Origin: Coriolopsis trogii
Taxonomy: Eukaryota > Basidiomycota > Agaricomycetes > Polyporales > Polyporaceae
Assembly: GCA_020543525.1 (NCBI GenBank)
Contig: JAHYIO010000007.1
Location: forward strand, 620,001 to 684,000
Length of the DNA stretch: 64,000 bases
Direction of reading: 5' to 3'
Below, piece by piece: positions 21,801 to 33,645 of the stretch. The position numbers and the translations under genes were made by a program. The notes beneath the pieces are model-generated. The model had not been told where the DNA came from, searched no databases, and saw nothing but the letters and a program-made list of their open reading frames with translations. Positions within the stretch are counted from its first letter, which is position 1. Each line of letters starts with the position of its first letter.

Positions 21801-22800
21801 CGTCGTTGGAAGAACATGTACGTGGCATCCTCGAGATTCGGTTGAATACTTCTGATGGTTCATATAGCCTGCTTGTCCCGTCTGTCATGTTGCTCTCACC
21901 ATCGACTTGGAAGCACCCGCTATCGAACCCGACGAACAGACCGTCAAGGCTAGACAGGGAATACTTGGTCGGCTCGACTTGGACAAGTGGCGATCGTCAT
22001 CCAAAATCGAGGCGCTTGTGGAGGAGCTGTCGAATCTACGTCAGCAAGATGCGACCACGAAGAGCATCGTGTTCAGTCAGTTTGTCAACTTCCTGGATCT
22101 CATCGCTTACAGGCTGCAGAAGGCGGGCTTCACGGTATGACACCCGAGACTATTCTACAAATACATCTAGCCAACACTGCTCTTTAGATATGTCGTCTTG
22201 AAGGCACGATGAGCCCTCAAGCCCGCGACGCCACAATCAAGTACTTCAGTGAGTCAGGTTTCAATATGACAATGTCGCGCATCACCGAACGTTTGTTATA
22301 GTGAACAATGTCCATGTCACGGTGTTCCTCGTTAGTCTGAAGGCTGGTGGTGTGGCACTAAACCTCACGGAAGCGTCACGAGTTTACCTCATGGACAGCT
22401 GGTGGAACCCTGCCGTTGAATACCGTCAGTCTTCTATTCGCATAATCCACTCTCGTGTCGCTGACTTGGGCGTGTTCCGCAGAGGCCATGGATCGTATTC
22501 ATCGTCTCGGTCAACACCGGCCAGTTCAGGCCATCAAGCTGGTCGTAGAAGACAGTATCGAGAGCCGTATCGTCCAACTGCAGGAAAAGAAGGCTGCCAT
22601 GGTGGATGCCACTCTATCAAGGGACGACTCGGTGCGTGCATGTGTCCTCAGTTCTCTGGCCTAAACTGAGACTTATCGCTGCCTCGGTTATCAGGCAATG
22701 GGTCGCCTCACTCCTGAAGATGTGAGTGCACTGTCCATATTTACATCCTAATATACTGACTCTTGTGGACGCACAGCTCGGATTCCTATTTCGATTGTGA
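18864..22800 (+). CDS. RAD16: DNA repair protein RAD16 (SWI/SNF ATPase with RING finger)
   Basis: Twenty exons: join(18864..19169, 19222..19845, 19897..20103, 20167..20177, 20232..20303, 20358..20484, 20541..20663, 20715..20886, 20935..20994, 21056..21081, 21134..21256, 21330..21483, 21536..21557, 21607..21817, 21868..22134, 22188..22248, 22302..22424, 22483..22631, 22695..22721, 22777..22800), 962 residues. An acidic and basic N-terminus precedes the SNF2 ATPase: DEMGMGKT (motif I), [10 protein letters not shown] (II) and SGTPLQNRV (III). A Cys/His segment ([15 protein letters not shown]) and a C3HC4 RING (CRLCHEF..CPVC) sit between the ATPase lobes. The C-lobe has [23 protein letters not shown] and [14 protein letters not shown]16 acts with RAD7 in global-genome nucleotide-excision repair in the nucleus. 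Exon 4, only 11 bases, encodes DEM and part of the Gly of motif I. Confidence 0.92.
20167..20177 (+). other. 11-base microexon in RAD16 motif I
   Basis: It encodes DEM plus two bases of Gly of the conserved DEMGMGKT Walker A loop. It is flanked by a TTAG acceptor and a GTGAGT donor, with introns of 63 and 54 bases. Confidence 0.8.
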
Positions 22801-23096
22801 GGTCGACGACGTTGTCCTCTCTCCGTCTACATACCTCTTCTTGACCTGTGTATCAATTGGCTAAGTTGCTGTTCATGTTTGTCGTGTCGTGTCGTGCCTG
22901 TCTCCTCTTCTGGTATTTGGCCTCAGATTCTTGCCCTCAGTTTGGCCATAGGCTTGCTTGTCCATAAACCAATTCGTTGTATTCGCCTCACTTCATGTGT
23001 ACCGCCGTCCGTCTCCGTGTTGATCATATATATTCTTATATTGTACGCATGATGGCATTTGATACAGGTGCGCTCCGGCAACGACGATCGAGTGGA

Positions 23097-24994
23097 CTAC
23101 AAACGGGCACGGTGGCCTCTTACGGTTCCAAACAATGCTGGCGTGTGAGCGAGGACTTCATCCAGCCGTCGCATCGACACCTTGTTCTCTTCCATGATGT
23201 CGGTATGATCTCGCCAATCCCTCAGCCTCTCCATCATCTCCCCGACCTCCCAAAGCTGCTCCTGCGAGAGTGCCTTGCCCGACGCGCTGTCCTCCACAGA
23301 CAGGTCCGCGAGCTCGGGGATGCGCAGGTGGTGGCACTGCGCGCTCTTTGTCGAGAGCTCCATGATGTGCTGGGAGAATGGCCGCCTGATCTCGTCGTAC
23401 ACCTGCAGCGCGACGTGCACGTTCTCCTTTCTCACACCCCGGTGGCCGAGGTACTGGGCGAGGAGGAAGGCATCCTGTAGGTTGGATTCGTGTGAGCAGA
23501 CAAAGACGCGCCTGCACCCGAGGTCGTCCTCACCTCGAAGCATTGGCCGGCGCCGGCTCCGAGGTGATGTTCCATAGCGTGCGCCTGGGCGAAGGAGGTG
23601 GGGTGAGAGGACGGCAGAGGACAAGCGAGGGGCGAGACGTCTTACCGAGTCGCCCAGGAGGGCCACCCTGCCGTCGATAAAAGTCGGCAACTTCGTGGTG
23701 ACGTGGATGGCCCACTTGATGCCGCCCTCCATGTGCTGTAGTCCGAGGGATGGATGAGCGTGGAAACTCGTGGCGAAACGTACCCGCGCAGACCTGAACG
23801 CGTACCTTGAGGATCTCCTGTACATCCGCCTCCCACCCCGTGAACAGCTTCGTGATCTCGTCCTTGCTCGCATACGACATCCACGGCCCGTCGTACACCG
23901 TGCCTTCCGTGCCCGGGAAGCTGACCCCGCAGCCCACGTTCAAGATGCGTCCATTGGAGATCGGGTACGTGACGAGGTGCTAAAACACAAAAAAACCAAC
24001 CGACGCGGGAACCGTCAGCGATCGCTCGTCTCTCGTACGCACCCGGCGCCATACACGATTCTTCCCGCAGTACAATATCATCGCCGTCTTTGTGAGCGCA
24101 GGGCGCGCCGCGACGTCCTCCGGGAGCGTTTCCTTTCTGATCAAGCTCCTGTACACCACCGCGCCCGAGAAGCGCGGCGCGATGTGCGCCCTCAGCGCCG
24201 CGGCCTCGTCTTCCTTCCCCGCGCCCTGCGCCGCGTCCGCAAAGGCAGTATACATGGCGCCGCGCACGGACGACTTGATCCCGTCGCAGCCGATGAGGAC
24301 GTCGCACGTTGCCGCCGTACCGTCCTGGAAGCGCAACACGATCGGGCCGGACGCGGACTGCGAGTAGGACGCGAGCCGCTTCCCCAACTGGACGGCTTCT
24401 GGCGACCTCAGGTTTTGCATGAAGACCTTCTGCAAGTCCGCTCGGTGGAACGAGTAGACCGTCTCTGAGAGACCCCGTGACGGAATCAGAGGGCGTACCA
24501 ACGAACGAACCTGAGACAATCTGGAGCAACGCACCCAGCATGATCTTCTTGTTGAACAGCATCGCGTCCGCCTGGTCCGACTTGCGGTGCTCGATCGTGA
24601 TAGCTTCCGCAAACAAGCGAGATCGTGAGTCCGCACGCACACGCACCGACACAAGCTCAAACCATGCATACTTGAGCGTTTCCCATCCCCCGCGACCTTG
24701 AGCAACGGCTCCTCGAGCCCGAAAGCCTGCATGACCGCCCACGACCGCGGCTGGATCCCGATCCCAGCGCCGATCTCCGAAAGCCGCGCCGCGCCCTCGT
24801 ACACGGCGAACGACACGTCCGGCGCGAGCTTCTGCAGCGCGTTCGCCAACGCGAGGCCACTCAGGCCCGCCCCCCTGTCAGCGTCAAAAATCGCATCAGT
24901 CGCTGGAGATGACGTAGTAGCGACAGTCACCGGAACAGTCGACAGAAGAGGAGGATACGGACACGATCGCGACCGTGAACTTCGGTGTCGACAT
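23097..24994 (-). CDS. FAD-dependent monooxygenase (salicylate hydroxylase-like)
   Basis: Model: complement(join(23097..23474, 23534..23584, 23646..23735, 23806..23979, 24043..24464, 24535..24603, 24672..24874, 24963..24994)), 472 residues. The N-terminal FAD loop is VAIVGAGLSGLALANAL. The family's second FAD motif is CDVLIGCDGIKSSVR, and its GD motif is LLGDSAHAMEHHLGAGAGQ. This is the PF01494 group that includes salicylate 1-monooxygenase and relatives acting on aromatic acids or secondary metabolites; the substrate is unknown. A paralogue at 36592-38461 shares six intron positions. The GD motif reads AHAMEHHLGAG rather than the more usual AHAMTPHQGAG, so the Thr-Pro pair is replaced. The exon 2 junction was set by the GxGxxG loop. 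Confidence 0.85.
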
Positions 24995-25758
24995 GGATGT
25001 CGTTCCAGTCGGGTGGGTGAGCTATAGAGGCCCGAGAGAGTGGGCGTGGGCCCCGTCTGCGACTGTCTTATACGCACGTACGGGCTTCCAGGTCGGCTCA
25101 GGACGGTGGCTTCGCGAATTCTCCTCGCGTCGGGACTAGTACGCCCCAAACTTTACGGGCACGAGATCTAGGGAGGTCATGAGAACTCGCGTGTGCGCTA
25201 TGGCCGCCTGTCGATGAGAGAATGATCTGTTCATGCGCGTATGCGCTGGTGTGCGAAGTAAGTAGAGCGATTCAAGTCGTAGCCTGTGTGGGAGAACATG
25301 GAGCTATGTGGCGAGCAATAAGCACTTGTGCCGCGCCCGCATGGAATCGTGCGGGAATCCGCCCCCAAGAAACTGGAGGGAATTGAAGCGGCCAAAAGCA
25401 GCGCTGATACGTAGGCCGTCCCTAAATAAAGAAAAATTGGGAATCGTCGCTGAGACACTCGACGGGTCTCGATAAGTAGTCGCACTGCACTCATACCTGT
25501 AACACCCATTAGACCGCGCAAGAAGAGCAACGACATACACATACCGCGTCCCTCTTCCAGAACGGGCGAGCACACCCTCACCCACACGAACGGTTCAAAC
25601 GAAGCAAGTATCCATGTCATTGCAAAGCCTATTCACAGCAAGCTTACCGACGATGCCCGAGGCGACAAGATGACTACCGGAAGCATCCCAAGTAAGCAAA
25701 ACAGCAAAGTTCGGCGCCATCAGCAACCCTATCGATGAGCAGGAAGGGGGAACGGATA
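24995..25758. other. Intergenic between monooxygenase and POP genes
   Basis: Upstream of the monooxygenase and downstream of POP. A 129-residue minus-strand frame (25231-25620) has a hydrophobic patch but no recognisable family and is not called as a gene. Confidence 0.45.
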
Positions 25759-28700
25759 TCAACCGTCGCGCGGGCGGAGCCCCATCGACTGGGAGATGAA
25801 GCCGTACTTGTCCGCATACTCTTGGATCCTGCACGAGACGTCAAACAACATTAGGCGTTCGGGATGCACATGGGAAGGCGAGAGGGAACGTACCGCTTCT
25901 CGGTAGACTTGCCTGCCCCATGCCCGGCCTTCTTGTCGATACGGATCAGGAGCGGGTGCGGGTTGTCAGGCTTCAAGTGCTGGAGCGTTGCCGCATGCTT
26001 GAACGAGTGCAACGGCACGACGCGGTCATCGTCTACATATCGTGCGCGGCACCCGTCAGCTCTGCGACTCAGCACCGAGATCAAACAAGACCGAACGTAC
26101 GGTCTGCGGTGGTGAGCAAGAAGGGCGGGAGGACCTTGTCGGTCGGGATGTTGTGCAGAGGGGAGATGGGATAGATGAAGTCAAAGTCGTGCGGATCGTG
26201 CGGGTCGCCATAGTCCGATGTCCAGGCCCGGCCTGAGTTGAGCCCGCGAAGCCCGAGTCAGCCGAGGGCGGTCAACTCTGAACCGTAGACGGCGGAGGTG
26301 TGCTGCTCACCGATAGTGAAGTCCGCAAACTGCATCGGGCGAGGTGAGTGATGTGAGGACGTGCAGAGCGCAGCGGAGGACTCGCCTTGAGAAGGTCGAG
26401 CACCCCGACGTCAGCGACCGCGGCGCCGAGCAGACCCTCGGGCGCACGGTTCACACAGGCGGCGACGAGGAGGCCTGGCGGCCGGGGGCGCGGTGAGCGA
26501 GAGGCGAGAGCCAATGATGAGCGTGGACGGCGCACCTCCGTTCGATCCGCCGTTGATGGCGACCTTGCCGGGCGCCGCGTACTTGTTCTCGACCAGATAC
26601 TGCCTAATGCGACCACAGCGTCAGCGTCCGCGCCCGATGCACGGCGGCATTTCAGACTCCGAATGACGTACGACGCCGCAATAAAGTCGTCAAAGCAGTT
26701 CCCCTGCGTCCCCGCCCCGTCAGCGCCACGCATCCGCCCAGGGTTAGTCACGCACCTTGCGCTCCCGCGTCCCCGCCAGGTGCCATTCCTCACCAAACTC
26801 GCCCCCGCCGCGGATGTTGGCAACCGCAAGGATCGCGCCGTACTTCTGCATCCACGTCATGATCGCCGGGCTGAAGAACGGGTTGATGGAGATCGTGAAG
26901 CCACCATACCCTGTAGGCGCGCAATGGTTAAATCACCCGGATTCGAGCACGCAACATAACCCGGGTACCCACCGTACTGCAAAGCGGGGGCCGTGCCGTC
27001 CAGCTTGGTGTCTCTGTGTCGTACAATAAACATGGGGACACGAGTGCCGTCCTTGCTCGTGTACCAGACCTCGCACACAGTCAGCTTTGGCACCCGTCGC
27101 CTGATCGAGCGACGCTTACCTGCTCCGCCGAGAAGTCGTCGGGATTGAGACCGCTGACGAATGTCGTCCGATACGTGCTCCACCGCTTTTCCTCGTCCTT
27201 GACCTCGAAATCATACTTGGTCACGATGCCGGGGTTAGTAAAGCCCGTGAGGGTCGTGAAGAACGCAGAGCGACTCCGGCGACCAGTCACAGACGCGGCT
27301 CCGACAAAGTCCGGAGCGAGTCGTTGCAGCTGCTTGCCGGTCGACAGCTGGTAGACGTAGATCTCGTCCTTGACCTGGACAGGAAGAGGCTATTGATAGA
27401 CAGTCCTGAACAAGACAACATGATGCACCTACATTCCGCTTGTACACGACCGCCGCATAGTCGCCGTTCACGGCCAGAACGTCCTGAAGATGCGCGTTCT
27501 TGTCCTCCGGTATCAGGTCTTTGAACACGCGCTTTTCGGGAGGATCGGCGATGTCCACGGTGACCAGCTTGTATTGAGGCGCGTCCTTGTTCGTCAGCAG
27601 GTAGAACTTGGTGCCGTCGTTGGCAATGCTAGAGGCCGCAGGCGTCAGCAGCAGCATGACTAAGCGGAGTATAGAAGAACATGACTACGACAATGCCGCC
27701 TCCGTGCCCGACACTCACTACTCGTAGTTGGCCTGGAATTCGTCGACGACTTTGTCCCACCGCAGGTTCTGACCGATCGTGTCCTTTTCCAGGTCGGCGA
27801 TCCAGAGCAGGTTTTTCTGCGCCGGGGGAGCGGATCGTGAGAGTCAGGACACGTCCAGACCCTCACAGGTTTCATGTACGTACTCGCGAAGTGTCTCGCC
27901 GAATGGAAAGCAGGAGATAGCGGCCGTCGAGTTCGGTAACCTGAGTGCCCCACATGTATTCGGGGTTGGACTCGTCCTTGTGGACAAGGACATCTTCCGC
28001 TAAGGGTCGTGTCTATACGTCAGTAAGCATGCCAGCAACCAGGCAAGGTAAATGCTCTGACACTGCTGGGTGCCCAACCGGTGATAGTAGAGCATTGCAT
28101 TTTTGTCGCTTTGGGTCTCCGTCCCTGCGAGATCGTCGGCTGCCGAGCCATGATCGCGTGACGGGTACCGCTGATATAGTTTATGATACATCGGGGGTGC
28201 GTACGTGCATAAGTAGCGGTCAAACGTCAGTCGCTGACACGAGAAATGGTTCGGTCTGGCTTACCTGGTAGAAAAAGCCCTTGGAGTCGTGCGTCCACGA
28301 TATGCCGGAGAACTTCACGTAGCGGATCTCTTCAGGAAGCCGTTGGTCGTCGTGAGAGGCAGGGGCGCCATCTATGGAAGCGAGGGGGGCAGACGTGGGC
28401 CGGACATAGATGGTGAAAAAGTCACTGCCCTAATGAGCAAAGGACCCGTCTTAGAATGTCCGCTGCACAAAGTTGCAGGCGAGACCCACCGAACGAGATA
28501 TGCCGTAAGCAAAGTGCTCGCCAGAGCGAGCGAATGCGGTTGCCGCGAGTGCTGCGGTACCATCTGAGGATAGCAGGTTGGGCTAGCGAACGCGAGCCCG
28601 AGACTCTTGTCAGGAAGGCGCGGTCACGTGACGGCAAAGGGCGGGACATACATCAAAGAAGACCTCGCCTCCCGCGTCTTTGACTTTGGAGAAGTCTGGT

Positions 28701-29430
28701 AGGGTGCCGTCCTTGGAGCGATAGAGGACTGCGAGGGTTCCGAGGGATGGGTAACCAGTCAAAATTTAGACATGACACGCGGTCAAGGAGAAGGGCGACC
28801 GCCGGGGACGAGCACACGCCAGTGGGTAGCAGGAACACACTGACTGGTGCCCAAACTCACCGTCCGGCCGCCGACATTGTCCTGACCAATGCGAATGGGG
28901 GAAACAGACCTGACTGAGCCTGGAGACCGGTGTTGTAGTACCAGTACCAGCGACCATCGTCCTTGAGCGATGGGGCGGAGAACTATGGGTGGTCGAGCAC
29001 GGTCAGTAAATGCTCGCTGATAGGCCGACGCGTCGTACGCGCATATACGCGTGCACACCTTGGCGTAGTCCATGTTCGTGCGGATCTGGTCCTCCAGAGC
29101 CTGTCGCTCTGGGTTCTGGTCGAGGTATGCGCGCGTGAACTGCTCCTGGGCAGTCGTCCATTGCTCGGTCTCGTCTGTGTTCTGCTCGAGCCATTGGTAG
29201 GGGTCCGGGACGCGGACCTCGCCGTTCTTCTCGCTCTTGTAGACGTCTACGTGGTCGGAGCGGCGGGCCGGGGGGTAGCGGTTGGGAGTCCAGGGCGTGG
29301 GGGTGGAGGGCATGGCTCGGATGTGGGAGGTTGAGAGTGGGCGGAAGGAGAGACGAGGGAGACGTCTTATAGCAGACGTTGCGGGTGGAGCGCGGAGAGA
29401 TGTTGCCACGGATGCGAAGAGGGAGAGCAT
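25759..29430 (-). CDS. Prolyl oligopeptidase (S9A)
   Basis: Nineteen exons: complement(join(25759..25828, 25894..26032, 26101..26232, 26311..26329, 26386..26474, 26536..26603, 26672..26703, 26756..26910, 26973..27069, 27120..27374, 27433..27628, 27722..27816, 27884..27999, 28062..28170, 28265..28429, 28490..28582, 28652..28728, 28910..28982, 29059..29430)). Starting at the inner ATG (29313) gives 744 residues, the family's normal size; the outer ATG at 29430 gives 783. The catalytic serine is in NGGSNGG (Ser593, short numbering), the acid in DHDDRVV (675-680) and the histidine in KAGHGAGK (His713). Seven-bladed propeller segments fill the middle. These cytosolic enzymes cleave after proline in short peptides. 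Intron 26330-26385 starts with GC. The 39 extra N-terminal residues are Arg/Ser-rich with no acidic residue, like a mitochondrial presequence. A 19-base exon lies at 26311-26329. Confidence 0.92.
26330..26385 (-). other. GC-AG intron in the POP gene
   Basis: The donor is AAG|GCGAGT and the acceptor GCAG. The join gives DLLK followed by [16 protein letters not shown], as expected for POP. No in-frame GT donor exists nearby. Confidence 0.8.
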
Positions 29431-29982
29431 GTGCTTTGTGTGTCTGTATCGATGCGTGCCCAGACTGGGGAAGTCGATCTCTGCGCCAGGAACATGTCAG
29501 CATCACTGGCGCGGATGAGACACACAGGCGGCGGCGCGTGTGGACAAGAGCGGAGGCGTACATCGTTGATCACGCACGGCGGATTAGAGCAAGCAAGCCC
29601 CCATCGATGGACGCCGTCGAGGCGTGGAGGCGGTGACCAAGACCAAGACGCTGGGGCAAGGGTGCTCACGCCGTCCTCCGCGGTCTCTGGGGCGTGTGCA
29701 GCGTCGTCGAGGTTCAAGTCCAGCGACGTGTCCGACGCCGAGACAGTCCAGCACGCGCACGTCCACGGTCCTCGCGCCCTTCCCGCCGGCCCCGCGCGTC
29801 GGTCCGCCAGCGTCTATCTAATCTCCTCTGCAGGCGCCCGACATTCACGTCACATCTCCTGACCAACTTTGCCGCCTCGACTCACTCGCCATCGTCGACG
29901 TCTGACACCCCGAGCTTGCCTTCCTGTTCCTGCTCGTCGTCGTCTTCGACGTCTCCCCCCTCGCGCACAGAACCGGGCGTGC
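29431..29982. other. Divergent promoter of POP and carrier genes
   Basis: 552 bases between the divergent starts, GC-rich, with no coding region supported. Confidence 0.5.
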
Positions 29983-31391
29983 ATGTCCCAACACGCCGCT
30001 CCCCAGCCGAGCTTCTTCCCAACCTCTGCTATCGTACGTCTTACCCGTCCCACTGCTCCCTTCCCCAACTAATCATGCACCCCAGGACCATGCCTTCGCA
30101 GGGCTCGGTGCAGGCGTCGTCGCCGTCCTTTGCATGCACCCGCTTGACCTCCTCAAGGTCAAGTTCCAGGTAGCGACCGAGAAGCCGCAGGGAGGGGTCG
30201 GTAGGGCCATCTGGACATCCCTCAAGGACATTCAGGCTCGCGACGGGTGGAAGGGTCTCTACCGGGGTGTGACCGCCAATATAGCTGGAAACGCGTCCAG
30301 CTGGGGCTTTTACTTTCTCTTGTGAGTGTCCGTCCGCACCTGCATCCCGCACGCAGCCTCGTTGTCTGATAGCCTATCCGACCTTGGCCTTGAATGACTG
30401 CAACCTGCGTCATCTTACGTCCCCCGCCGCACGCAGCTACCACATGCTCAAGCAACGCGCTTCCGGCGGCGACCCGAACTACAAGCTTTCCCCGGGGGCG
30501 TATCTGCTCTGCTCTGCACAAGCGAGTTCGCATGTCTCCCGTCTTACACGACGCTCGTCCCACTCATAGACTCGTGCTCTCCCTGCAGGCGCGGTGACGG
30601 CAATAATGACAAATCCCATATGGGTAGTCAAAGTTCGCATGTTCACGACTCAACCTTCGGACCCCACGGCTTATCGCGGACTATGGCGTAAGTACGGAGT
30701 CCTTCGTCGTAACGCGTAGGGAATTGACCGGCCGCTCTCGATTTTATCTGATAGACGGCTTGACGTCTACATACCGCAACGAGGGCCTGTCCGGTCTGTA
30801 CCGCGGCACAAGTCTGGCGCTCGTTGGAGTCAGCAATGGCGCCATCCAATTCATGGCATACGAAGAGATGAAGCGATGGGGCTTTGAGCGCAAGAGAAAA
30901 CAGTTTGCCGCCGCCGGGAAAGACTACACGACAAATGACGATAAATTAGTACGTTGGGTACGTTCCACATCTATAGTGATACGCTCAACTCGCCTCCAGT
31001 CCAATACTGCCTATACAATAATGTCCGGGGCGAGCAAAATATTCGCGCTGGCTTCAACTTACCCTTACCAGGTCGTCCGTTCTCGAATACAAGTAAGCGT
31101 TGACCATGACGACATCCCTCGCTGCCGGCATGGCTGACAGGACACGTTGCTCCTCGACAACAGAACAACACGACCGCGCACCTGTACCCTACGATCCCGG
31201 TCTGCATCAAGAAGACGTGGGCTGAGGAGGGCATCCGGGGCTTCTACCGTGGGCTCGGGACGAACCTCGTGCGCGTGCTTCCCGGCACTTGCGTCACTTT
31301 TGTCGTGTACGAAAACCTTGCTTGGCTCCTTCGGACGAGCGCGGCCGCCCGAGACAGAAGGAGACGACTCGCGGCAGGAGAAGTCGTCTGA
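29983..31391 (+). CDS. FLX1: Mitochondrial carrier, FAD/folate type (FLX1-like)
   Basis: Model: join(29983..30033, 30086..30321, 30437..30525, 30589..30687, 30755..30948, 31000..31092, 31164..31391), 329 residues. The three carrier repeats each show the signature PxD/ExxK/R or its usual variant: HPLDLLKVKFQ in the first, NPIWVVKVRM in the second and YPYQVVRSRIQ in the third. Repeat ends such as GWKGLYRGVTANIAGN, GLSGLYRGTSLALVG and GIRGFYRGLGTNLVRVLP also fit. The PIWVVK form is characteristic of the inner-membrane FAD/folate/NAD carrier branch, so FLX1-like is the best call, but the substrate is inferred. Exon 3 ends at 30525, which keeps SAQASAVTAIMTNP in frame. Confidence 0.85.
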
Positions 31392-32336
31392 CGCTAACTC
31401 GGCGCTGCATATATTGATATATTGACTTCGGCGGGACGACTCCGCGAGCAAGGAAGCTTTCATACCTCAACCCCGCTCCACATCGAACCTCAAGCACCCT
31501 CTAATGAACGACGTTCGTGCCTCACGACGAAGCTTCCTATGGGGAAGAACATTACGGGCTTCAGAGCGCGACCGGCCATGCTGCTTGCTGGTATCTCCCG
31601 GAGCGCAGATGAAACGCAGATGGACACCATAGATCTACACCACTCACACCTAGATACCTTGCCGCGTTCTCTATTGTACGTTCATCACACGCTGCCGCGT
31701 ACAGCTGTGTATAGTACCCGCCGCACTCGCCCTTCGGGGGCGCGGCGTCTATCGCAACCCCACCTCTCATGAGGATATTTGCCATGCGGCCAAGGTGTGG
31801 TTGATTTGTGGACGCAAGGGTGGGAACAGGGTGCGGAAGGCAACATTCGAGATGCACCTTTTCCTTGATGCTCGATGTGACGTCGAACTGCTATCGTTTG
31901 GATCGCCTTCGAGACGCCGGACGGGAGGGTCTTGAGCTCGAGCTTGAGTTTATGCTAGAGCCCGTCTTTCGGCATCGACTTGCACTTGCTTTGCACGCTG
32001 GAACGCCGCATGGCCGGGCACGGGTCCGCGCGGCTCGGTACTTGCGGGGTCTGAGCTGACGGCAACTCTCGCGGTTCGCATTAAACGGGAGTACAGCATT
32101 CATCGATCTCTCAAGTGTCAGAGGGACTTCTAATAGCGCGGCGATCGTTCTTGTGATGGGGCTAGTCACGGAGAACTTGGAGGACTTTGCGCGGCCTTGG
32201 TGCAGGGCGCAGGGTCGCGGGGCGTCGCGGCGCTCTTGTGTGTCGATCGATACGACGGATTGATCTGCGGCGCGGGGAGGCGCGCGGCGTACTACATGAC
32301 AAGAGGCGAGATGGTGTATAGCCCCTGTATAGCGGT
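31392..32336. other. Convergent intergenic region
   Basis: About 945 bases between the carrier and TAD2 stops. No gene, RNA or repeat recognised. Confidence 0.45.
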
Positions 32337-33186
<850 letters not shown>

Positions 33187-33645
33187 GATACTTCTTCCTG
33201 GGTGCCGGTTTGAGTCAGATTACGGTAGCAAAATTTCTTACAATAAAATGAGTTTGACAGAGAAAACAGTGGTTATTATGCGCTTTTCCTCATCGGAGCC
33301 CACACAACGACGTACTCACAAGTGCCAACGTCCCAATTTTCCCTATGATCTCGACAAGCAAGATGTACAAGGCGTTCAAGATGACTGGTGCCGCATTCGG
33401 ACGAACTTGAGAGGGCGTTTTGAGATGCAGAGCACGGGATTGGACAGGGCAGAATCATATGCCTGGGTAGACGCCCGGGCTTCATCCCGGTTACTTCGGA
33501 ACGGTTAATAGAGTACGCCGTACCTACCCCAGTCTCCTCCCCAGTCTCTCCGGATCCCCGCACTCCGCATTCCTCCTGCTCTACCTGTCCCTGACTTTGG
33601 TACACCCCACATCGCACGTCGAACACTATAGTCAACGTACAAGAA
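33187..33645. other. Divergent promoter of TAD2 and b5-ACAD genes
   Basis: 459 bases between divergent starts. Nothing else recognised. Confidence 0.5.

Noticed and set aside
25759..29430. POP gene as part of a peptide-toxin cluster, as in some mushrooms with a second POP
   Set aside because: The neighbours are a carrier and a monooxygenase, and I saw no short precursor-peptide genes around it. It looks like the housekeeping POP.
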